DNA of 32,004 nucleotides from Gemmatimonadota bacterium. GTDB lineage: Bacteria; Gemmatimonadota; Gemmatimonadetes; Gemmatimonadales; GWC2-71-9. Positions 7,875-12,832 of this stretch are shown piece by piece (the first letter of the stretch is position 1; every line of letters begins with the position of its first letter). The notes beneath the pieces are model-generated. The model did not search any database. It saw nothing but the letters and a program-made list of their open reading frames with translations, and was not told the origin of the DNA. Made by a program: the position numbers and the translations under genes. The DNA lies in contig JAEUJH010000181.1 in the NCBI GenBank assembly GCA_016794825.1, positions 1 to 32,004 of the forward strand. Reading direction: 5' to 3'.

Positions 7875-8447
7875 TCACCCCGCTTCGTCGAACGACTGTT
7901 TCAGCCAGTTCCCGAGGAGCCCGTCGACTTCGGCGGGGGTGCTGATCCGGGTGGTGTAACGGCACATGCTGGCGGGCGGCATCTCCTTGAGTCGGGGGTG
8001 CGCCGGCAGGGACTTGGCCGCCAGCCCGACCTCGATGGCCGTCTTGGTCTTGGGGCCCACCATCGCGAACTGCTTCTTCCGCCGATAGCTGACGTAGCCC
8101 TTCTTGGGCGCGGCTTCGAAGGAGCCGAGCGCGGTCATCATGGCCAGGATCGCGTCGTGGAGCGGCCGGAGGGCTTCCTTGCCGTGGTAGATCTCGGCCA
8201 GCACGGCATCGGGTGACGCCTCCGAGGCGCCCGCCGAACCCTGCCCTTCCGACTGACGGCACAGATGGACGACCGTGTTGGCCTGCCCGTGGCCCAATCC
8301 GAACCGTTCCATCAGCAGGCCGCGGAGTTCGCCATGCTTGGTCAGGCCGCTGGCCGTGAGGACCTCGCCGAGTTGTGCCAGGGTCTTGCCGGTCTTGGCT
8401 TCGATGTTCTTGACCATCGTGGCCACGGCCTTGTCGGGTTCCGCCAT
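7875..8447 (-). CDS. DUF4287 / DUF5655 domain protein
   Basis: This 190-residue cytoplasmic protein has an N-terminal DUF4287-like helical region (about 5-55: KNIEAKTGKTLAQLGEVL and GLLMERFGLGHGQANTVVHL) and a C-terminal DUF5655-like region (about 95-185, with GYVSYRRKKQFA and GPKTKTAIEVGL). These families are known as uncharacterised, possibly small-ligand- or nucleic-acid-binding proteins; no catalytic motif is evident. The ATG at 8445-8447 has AGGAG about 8 bases upstream; an in-frame extension to 8588 runs into the ECF sigma gene and is rejected. It lies 74 bases after the sigma factor on the same strand, so co-transcription is possible, and a CGGTAC direct repeat occupies the gap. Confidence 0.8.
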   Translation of the reverse strand: MAEPDKAVATMVKNIEAKTGKTLAQLGEVLTASGLTKHGELRGLLMERFGLGHGQANTVVHLCRQSEGQGSAGASEASPDAVLAEIYHGKEALRPLHDAILAMMTALGSFEAAPKKGYVSYRRKKQFAMVGPKTKTAIEVGLAAKSLPAHPRLKEMPPASMCRYTTRISTPAEVDGLLGNWLKQSFDEAG

Positions 8448-8472
8448 CCGTCGTGCTCCTTGGGCGTGAAGG

Positions 8473-8504
8473 GTACCGTCCTGTACCGCGTTGGCTCCGG
8501 TTCC
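8473..8504 (-). promoter_or_regulatory. GGAACC motif and CGGTAC direct repeat upstream of DUF4287 gene
   Basis: On the minus strand an ECF-type -35-like GGAACC (8504-8499) is followed by two copies of CGGTAC (8488-8483 and 8478-8473) spaced 10 bases apart, one helical turn. Neither copy lies at the usual 16-17 base spacer for an ECF promoter, so this may be a regulator site or coincidence. Confidence 0.2.
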
Positions 8505-8521
8505 TTTAAGCGGGGCGGCCC

Positions 8522-9103
8522 TCAAGATCCGGTTTCGGCGAGTTCGACGTCGATTTCCTTCCGCAACCATGCCCGTGCCAAAAGCCAATCCCGCTGCACG
8601 GTCTTGAGCGACACGCCGAGGCTGGTGGCGGTTTCCTCGAGCGACAGCCCCCCGAAGAACCGGCGCTCGACCACCTGCGCCGGCCGGGGCTTGATCCGGG
8701 CCAGCCGTTCGAGCGCCTCGTCGATGGCGATCAGTTCGTCCGCCGCTTCCTCCGTCATCATCGCCTCGACCTCGTCGAGCGGCACGGCCACGTGCCCGGC
8801 CCCCCGTTTGAACCGCTTCCGCGCCCGGGCGTGGTCGATCAGGACCCGGCGCATGGCCTGCGCCGCGATGGCAAAGAGGTGGTGACGGTTTTCCGGTTCG
8901 ATCTTTTCGCGATCGGCAAGTCGGAAATAGGCCTCATGGACGAGTGCCGTGGGGCCCAGGGTGTGCCCGGTGGCCTCCCGCCGCAACATCGACCGGGCGA
9001 CGACCTTGAGCTCGTCGTAGATCAGGGGAAACAGATGGTCCAATGCCTCCTGATCCCCGGCACGCAGCCGGGTGAGCCATTGGGTAATCGAACCGCTGGT
9101 CAT
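8522..9103 (-). CDS. ECF-type RNA polymerase sigma factor (TIGR02999-like)
   Basis: This 193-residue protein directs RNA polymerase to specific promoters. Region 2 spans about residues 10-95 with the ALVHEAYFRLAD motif (55-66) typical of the TIGR02999 subgroup, and RRVLIDHARARKR (85-97). Region 4 spans about 130-185 with a helix-turn-helix in LSLEETATSLGVSLKTVQRDW. Members of this group often neighbour serine/threonine kinases or lack a classical anti-sigma factor; here no kinase or membrane anti-sigma is adjacent, and the next gene encodes a DUF4287 protein. The ATG at 9101-9103 follows a sigma70-like promoter (9134-9162). Signal input cannot be told from sequence. Confidence 0.92.
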   Translation of the reverse strand: MTSGSITQWLTRLRAGDQEALDHLFPLIYDELKVVARSMLRREATGHTLGPTALVHEAYFRLADREKIEPENRHHLFAIAAQAMRRVLIDHARARKRFKRGAGHVAVPLDEVEAMMTEEAADELIAIDEALERLARIKPRPAQVVERRFFGGLSLEETATSLGVSLKTVQRDWLLARAWLRKEIDVELAETGS

Positions 9104-9133
9104 GGGCGCCCGCAGGATGAGATCGGGTGCTGC

Positions 9134-9162
9134 TAGTTACAGCGAACCCGCGGCGGGGGCAA
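9134..9162 (-). promoter_or_regulatory. Sigma70-like promoter of the ECF sigma gene
   Basis: On the minus strand TTGCCC (9162-9157) and TAACTA (9139-9134) have a 17-base spacer, giving a leader of about 25 bases before the ATG at 9103. It lies in the 70-base gap after the cytochrome gene, so the sigma factor can be expressed independently of it. Confidence 0.45.
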
Positions 9163-9173
9163 GGTCGGGGGCC

Positions 9174-9920
9174 CTACGGCTTCGGCTTGACTGCCTCCAG
9201 GCGGCCGCGCGCCTCCTCGTTGGCGGGGTCGCGGCGGATGGCCTCCTGGAACGCCCGCCGGGCCGCGACGGTGTCGCCGCGCATCAGTTCGATGTTCCCG
9301 CGGAACACTTCCATCCCGGACGAGTTGGGAAAGAACTCCGCGTTCAGGTCGAGGATCCGGAACGCCTCCGGAAACCGATTGGCCCGACCCAGCCGGAACG
9401 CGGTCACGTTGAGGGATGACTCGCCAAAATCGTAGGCTCCGCTGCCGTAGTGCCGGGTCCGGAGCCCCCGATATGCCGCCACCGCCGAGTCGGCCCCGGC
9501 GGCCTGGGCCGTTTCGGCAATCAGGGTCGACAGCGGCATCGGCCGAGCGACGCCCCGGTGGCAGGTCGAGCACGTAACCCTGACGGCCGGGGTCGGCCGA
9601 CCGGGCAGCGAGTCGAGCCGCCGGTTGATGTCGTCCACCATCCGCATCATCTCGCGGGCCACCACCTTGGTCCGCTTCCGATCGGAGGGGAAGTCGAACG
9701 TCGTGAGCGGCTTTCCGGCCTCGCCGTCGTGACAGAACTCGCACCGCACGCCAAGGTCCGAGGTGAAGTTCCGCATCCGGCCCACGACCTGGAGGACTGG
9801 GGTGTCCTTGGGGATCACCACCGTGTTGACGAGCGAGTCCGGCGGCCACTTGCCGGTCGACTGAGCCTCGACCGGACTCACGGTCAGCACCATGACCAGG
9901 GCTGCGGGAAGTCCGCGCAT
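9174..9920 (-). CDS. Periplasmic diheme c-type cytochrome with C-terminal TPR-like region
   Basis: A 248-residue exported protein (signal peptide about 1-19, VEA-QS). Two heme c sites are visible: CEFCH at 60-64 and CSTCH at 117-121. Met49 in the helix before the first site and Met92 or Met94 before the second are plausible axial ligands, the arrangement of the photosynthetic reaction-centre cytochrome family (CytoC_RC), halved to two hemes. Residues about 150-245 look like TPR helices (FPEAFRILDLNAEFFP; GDTVAARRAFQEAIRRDPANEEARG). Related non-photosynthetic proteins occur beside secreted oxidases; no photosystem gene is present here. Likely periplasmic electron carrier docked to a partner through the TPR part (inference). 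GAGG lies 6 bases before the ATG at 9918-9920. Confidence 0.88.
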   Translation of the reverse strand: MRGLPAALVMVLTVSPVEAQSTGKWPPDSLVNTVVIPKDTPVLQVVGRMRNFTSDLGVRCEFCHDGEAGKPLTTFDFPSDRKRTKVVAREMMRMVDDINRRLDSLPGRPTPAVRVTCSTCHRGVARPMPLSTLIAETAQAAGADSAVAAYRGLRTRHYGSGAYDFGESSLNVTAFRLGRANRFPEAFRILDLNAEFFPNSSGMEVFRGNIELMRGDTVAARRAFQEAIRRDPANEEARGRLEAVKPKP

Positions 9921-10082
9921 GGGAACCTCGAATTGTCGGGGTAAGGACGGGTCGGGGCGGCGGGCCGCGCCCAGATCCCCTGACGCGCCGCCGACCACCC
10001 GGGTTTCCGGCCACCCGCCCAATGTCCAGTTTAGCCCCGCGACGGCGCCATGGAGGATGACCCCAGGCCCCTGGAGCCGCCC

Positions 10083-10457
10083 GTGACTACGGCCATCCTC
10101 GACCAAGCGCGTCCCTACCTCCTGGCCCTCGGCCTGACGCTCCTGTCCGGCGTCGGCGATGCGTACGGGTTCGTCCACGCCTCCCGAATCTGGCGCCTCG
10201 ACACCGTCCGCTGGGACGAGCTGGGTCGGTCGGCCATCGGATTCGGATTCGGGATGTCGATGCAGTGGCTCGCGATCCGCTACCTGCAGCAAGTGGGCGT
10301 CACGGTGGCCGAGGTCCAGACCGTGGTCTGGTTCGCGGTCACGATGATCGGCATCGCGCTGCTGAGCCGGAGTTTCCTGGAGTGGGCCGCGGCCGATCGG
10401 ATCGTGGCGGCGGTGGTGGTTTGCGGACTGGGATGGCTCGTGGTCCGGACCGGTTGA
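10083..10457 (+). CDS. Small four-helix integral membrane protein, unknown function
   Basis: A protein of 124 residues with about four predicted membrane segments (near residues 9-26, 45-65, 72-92 and 100-120), the last three separated by very short loops. No family motif is recognised. The GTG at 10083 is preferred because GGAG lies 6 bases upstream; an in-frame ATG at 10050 would add 11 Pro- and acid-rich residues and has no ribosome site. It is divergent from the cytochrome gene across a gap of about 160 bases. Its length and helix number recall small drug-resistance or DUF-type membrane proteins, but nothing specific supports either. Confidence 0.55.
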   Translation: MTTAILDQARPYLLALGLTLLSGVGDAYGFVHASRIWRLDTVRWDELGRSAIGFGFGMSMQWLAIRYLQQVGVTVAEVQTVVWFAVTMIGIALLSRSFLEWAAADRIVAAVVVCGLGWLVVRTG

Positions 10458-10513
10458 CCGCCCGACCCCGATCCGGGCTGACGACGCGTTCCGCGCCAAT
10501 CGGCTCCGGGGGG

Positions 10514-10542
10514 TTGCGTTCCGGGGTCTGCCTAACTATCAT
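10514..10542 (+). promoter_or_regulatory. Sigma70-like promoter upstream of the cold-shock leader terminator
   Basis: TTGCGT (10514-10519) and TATCAT (10537-10542) are separated by 17 bases. Transcription would begin near 10549 and meet the strong hairpin at 10581-10603 after about 30 bases, well before the cold-shock coding region. This suggests either a short RNA or an attenuated leader. Confidence 0.45.
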
Positions 10543-10580
10543 TGTTCTCGTGATCGAACACAGTTCCGAGCAATAGTACA

Positions 10581-10603
10581 GGGGCCCGGCAACGCCGGGC
10601 CCC
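10581..10603 (+). terminator. Strong terminator hairpin upstream of the cold-shock gene
   Basis: GGGGCCCGGC and GCCGGGCCCC form a perfect 10-pair stem with a 3-base loop (aac), followed by a weak T-containing stretch (CTTCGCGTTGTT). It may end the small membrane protein transcript, whose stop is 124 bases upstream, or act as an attenuator for the promoter at 10514-10542. Confidence 0.75.
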
Positions 10604-10650
10604 TTCGCGTTGTTCCGATCACATGCAGCGGGGGGACATCCCGTCGTTGC

Positions 10651-10714
10651 GGGGAACACCCCCCGTGGGGTTGGCACGGGAAAAGAAGCGTCGGAAACCT
10701 CGGGTTTCCAACGC
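10651..10714 (+). promoter_or_regulatory. Structured 5' leader of the cold-shock gene
   Basis: Two elements are visible. First, G-runs at 10651-10654 and 10667-10670 compete for the C-run at 10659-10664, so two alternative small hairpins are possible. Second, GCGT-c-GGAAACC (10688-10699) pairs with GGTTTCC-a-ACGC (10703-10714): 7 pairs, one C/A mismatch and 4 more pairs around a 3-base loop. That hairpin ends 6 bases before the AGGAGAAGGA ribosome site. Cold-shock mRNAs are known to be controlled by leader structure; action here is inferred. Confidence 0.45.
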
Positions 10715-10732
10715 CAGCACAGGAGAAGGACA

Positions 10733-10948
10733 ATGCGTACCAAGGGCACCGTGAAGTGGTTCAACGACAGCAAGGGCTTCGGCTTCATCACCCCGGCCGA
10801 CGGGGCGAAGGACTGCTTCGTGCACCACTCCGCCATCTCGGGACAGGGCTTCAAGAGCCTGGCCGAGGGCGAGCAGGTCGAGTTCGACGTGGTGCAGGGC
10901 CAGAAGGGCCCGGCCGCGGAGAACGTCACCCGGATCGCCGCGAGCTGA
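10733..10948 (+). CDS. Cold-shock protein, CspA family
   Basis: A 71-residue single cold-shock domain protein that would bind single-stranded RNA and DNA and melt RNA structure. It contains the RNP1-type motif KGFGFI (about 15-20) and the RNP2-type motif CFVHH (28-32), after the family's opening GTVKWFND. Length matches the family (about 65-75). The ATG at 10733 follows a strong AGGAGAAGGA; upstream in-frame codons to 10610 lie in the structured leader. The gene ends in a 13-pair intrinsic terminator, so it is monocistronic. The specific paralogue cannot be assigned, so no symbol is given. Confidence 0.97.
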   Translation: MRTKGTVKWFNDSKGFGFITPADGAKDCFVHHSAISGQGFKSLAEGEQVEFDVVQGQKGPAAENVTRIAAS

Positions 10949-10992
10949 ACCGCGCTCGACCCGGGATCGCCTGTAACGGGTGATCGTTTGCC

Positions 10993-11022
10993 ACCTGCCC
11001 CGCTCGCAAGAGCGGGGCAGGT
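10993..11022 (+). terminator. Intrinsic terminator of the cold-shock gene
   Basis: ACCTGCCCCGCTC (10993-11005) and GAGCGGGGCAGGT (11010-11022) form a perfect 13-pair stem with a GCAA tetraloop, followed by TTGCTTTG. This is the clearest rho-independent terminator in the window. Confidence 0.9.
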
Positions 11023-11065
11023 TTGCTTTGGGGGACCGGCAGTCCGCACCGAGGCCGCCCGGCTT

Positions 11066-11071
11066 TACTTT
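11066..11071 (+). promoter_or_regulatory. -10 box positioned for a leaderless Nudix transcript
   Basis: TACTTT ends 8 bases before the ATG at 11080, so transcription would begin at or within about two bases of the start codon. No Shine-Dalgarno sequence precedes that ATG. No good -35 was found. Confidence 0.35.
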
Positions 11072-11079
11072 TCTCCCTC

Positions 11080-11922
11080 ATGACCGAGCCCACCCCGATG
11101 GAAATCCGCCCCGCCGCGACCGTGCTGCTGCTCCGCGACACGCCGGCGGGCGTCGAAGTGTTCATGGCCCGACGGAACGTCAAATCCGGCTTCGTCGGCG
11201 GGGCCTTCGTGTTCCCGGGCGGCCGGGTCGACGCGGCCGATGACCTCGATCCCGCCCGCTGCGTCGGCCTCGACGAGGCCGGGGCCAACGCCCGCCTGGG
11301 GCTCGATCGGGGCGGGTTGGCGCACTACGTGGCGGCCATCCGGGAGTGCTTCGAGGAAGCCGGGATCCTGCTGGCCTACGACCGGACCGGCGCCATGCTG
11401 GATTTCGAGGATCAGGCCACCGAGGACCGCTTCAAGGAACTGCGCGATCGCCTCAACGCCGGCACCTTGTCGCTGGCCGAGCTGGTCGAGCGAGAGAACC
11501 TCCGCCTGGCCACTGACCAGATCGGGTACTGGTCGCACTGGATCACCCCACCCGGCGAGTCGCGGCGGTTCGACACCCGGTTCTTCGTGGCCCACGCGCC
11601 GGAACGCCAGACGGCCGGTCACGACGACTGGGAGCTGACCTCCTCCGCGTGGGTCCTTCCGTCCGAGGCCATCGAGCGGGCGCACCGGCGGGAGTGGCTC
11701 GTCATCTTCCCGACCCTGATGAACCTCCGGGCGCTGGCCCGTCACCCGACGGCCGACGCCGCGGTCCGCTGGGCCGCGACGCAACGGCTGCCGCTGCCGG
11801 CCAATCTGCCCAAGATCTACCAAGGCCGCGTCGTTCTCCCCGGCGACGAAGGCTACGATCAGGGCGAGAGCGACATCTCGAAACTCGATCGCGAGACTCG
11901 CGATCGCGCGTTCCTGCCGTGA
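11080..11922 (+). CDS. Nudix hydrolase, NUDT19/CoA-pyrophosphatase-like
   Basis: A 280-residue cytoplasmic protein predicted to hydrolyse a nucleoside-diphosphate-linked compound. The Nudix box is split: PGGRVD at 46-51 and, after an insertion of about 35 residues, RECFEEAG at 88-95 with the metal-binding glutamates. Such an interrupted box is known from NUDT19-type proteins, some of which cleave coenzyme A derivatives; the substrate here is not proven. Start choice: ATG 11080, with no ribosome site but a -10 box immediately upstream; Met7 (11098) is an alternative. Its stop overlaps the GTG start of the next gene (GTGA), so the two are translationally coupled. The 3' end contains a 21-base palindrome. 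Confidence 0.85.
   Translation: MTEPTPMEIRPAATVLLLRDTPAGVEVFMARRNVKSGFVGGAFVFPGGRVDAADDLDPARCVGLDEAGANARLGLDRGGLAHYVAAIRECFEEAGILLAYDRTGAMLDFEDQATEDRFKELRDRLNAGTLSLAELVERENLRLATDQIGYWSHWITPPGESRRFDTRFFVAHAPERQTAGHDDWELTSSAWVLPSEAIERAHRREWLVIFPTLMNLRALARHPTADAAVRWAATQRLPLPANLPKIYQGRVVLPGDEGYDQGESDISKLDRETRDRAFLP
11886..11906 (+). repeat. 21-base palindrome at the Nudix / MBL-fold gene junction
   Basis: CGATCGCGAG (11886-11895), a central A, then CTCGCGATCG (11897-11906) form a perfect inverted repeat with 10-base arms. It lies inside the last codons of the Nudix gene and ends 12 bases before the GTG start of the next gene, where a ribosome site would be. In mRNA it could fold to an 8-pair stem with a 5-base loop. 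Confidence 0.7.
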
Positions 11923-12779
11923 CCGAACCGGTCGTGGTGGACCGCGTGGTCCGGCTCTCGCCGCTGGTCCGGCGATTGACCCAGAACAACCCGGGACCGT
12001 TCACCGGGCCCGGCACCAACACCCATTTGATCGGCACCACCGAGATCATCATCCTCGATCCCGGCGAGGACCGGGACGACGGCCACCACGACCATCTCGT
12101 CGCCGCGGTGGGCGATGCCCGGGTGACGGCCATCGTGCCCAGTCACGGGCACCCGGATCACTGGACCCTGGCCCAGCGCCTGGCGGACACCCTTCGCGCC
12201 CCGATCCGGTTCTTCGGGACCCACCCGGAGTTCCGGGTCGACCAGCCGATCGCGGCCGACGAGATCCTGGAGGCGGCCGGGGTCCGGCTGCACGCCTTCC
12301 TCACTCCCGGCCATACGGCGGACCACCTCTGCTTCCACCTCGCCCAGGAGCGGGCCCTGTTCCCGGGCGACATGGTCATGGCCTGGTCGACCTCGATCAT
12401 CGCGCCGCCCGAGGGCGACCTGCGGCACTACCTGGCCTCGCTCGAGCGCCTGCTGGCCATCCCGGATCTGGCAGTGCTGTACCCGGCCCACGGCGTCGCG
12501 ATCGACCGGCCCTACGATCGCATGAACGAATTGCTCCGCCACCGGCACCAGCGGACCCGCCAGGCATTGGATGCGCTCGCGGCCGGCCCCAGTCGGCTCG
12601 ACGCCATGGTGCGGCGGATCTACGCCGACGTCGATCCGCGCCTGCACCCGGCGGCCGCCCAGTCGCTGCTCGCTCACCTGATCGCCCTCGAAGCCGACGG
12701 CCGGGTCGAACGGGAAGGACACCAGGCGGAGGATCTCGACCAGGCCACTTGGCGGCTTTCGAACAACGTCCCAGCCTGA
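11919..12779 (+). CDS. Metallo-beta-lactamase-fold hydrolase, LACTB2-like
   Basis: A 286-residue protein with the metal-binding set of the metallo-beta-lactamase fold: HGHPDH at 76-81, His132 in PGHTADH, Asp151 in FPGDM, and His191 in PAHG. The early GPGTNTHLIG block and a C-terminal winged-helix-like region (about 205-280) match the LACTB2 group, which includes single-strand RNA endonucleases; hydrolysis of thioesters is an alternative role. The start is GTG at 11919 overlapping the Nudix stop as GTGA; no separate ribosome site is seen, so it should be translated by coupling. Presence beside a CoA-type Nudix hydrolase hints at a shared substrate class, but this is only inference. Confidence 0.85.
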   Translation: MTEPVVVDRVVRLSPLVRRLTQNNPGPFTGPGTNTHLIGTTEIIILDPGEDRDDGHHDHLVAAVGDARVTAIVPSHGHPDHWTLAQRLADTLRAPIRFFGTHPEFRVDQPIAADEILEAAGVRLHAFLTPGHTADHLCFHLAQERALFPGDMVMAWSTSIIAPPEGDLRHYLASLERLLAIPDLAVLYPAHGVAIDRPYDRMNELLRHRHQRTRQALDALAAGPSRLDAMVRRIYADVDPRLHPAAAQSLLAHLIALEADGRVEREGHQAEDLDQATWRLSNNVPA

Positions 12780-12832
12780 AACTTCCGGCCGAACCGGACC
12801 GTCAGCGAGAGCATCAACGACGGAGTCGGCCA

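Noticed and set aside
9174-9920. Photosynthetic reaction-centre gene cluster
   Set aside because: Only a two-heme cytochrome resembles this family; no puf, bch or crt genes are present.
10556-10566. LexA-like GAAC-N3-GTTC near the cold-shock leader
   Set aside because: The spacer is 3 bases instead of 4 and no SOS gene is adjacent; it may only be a small RNA stem.
10671-10690. Sigma54-like TTGGCAC upstream of the cold-shock gene
   Set aside because: The required GC element at -12 is missing at the right spacing.
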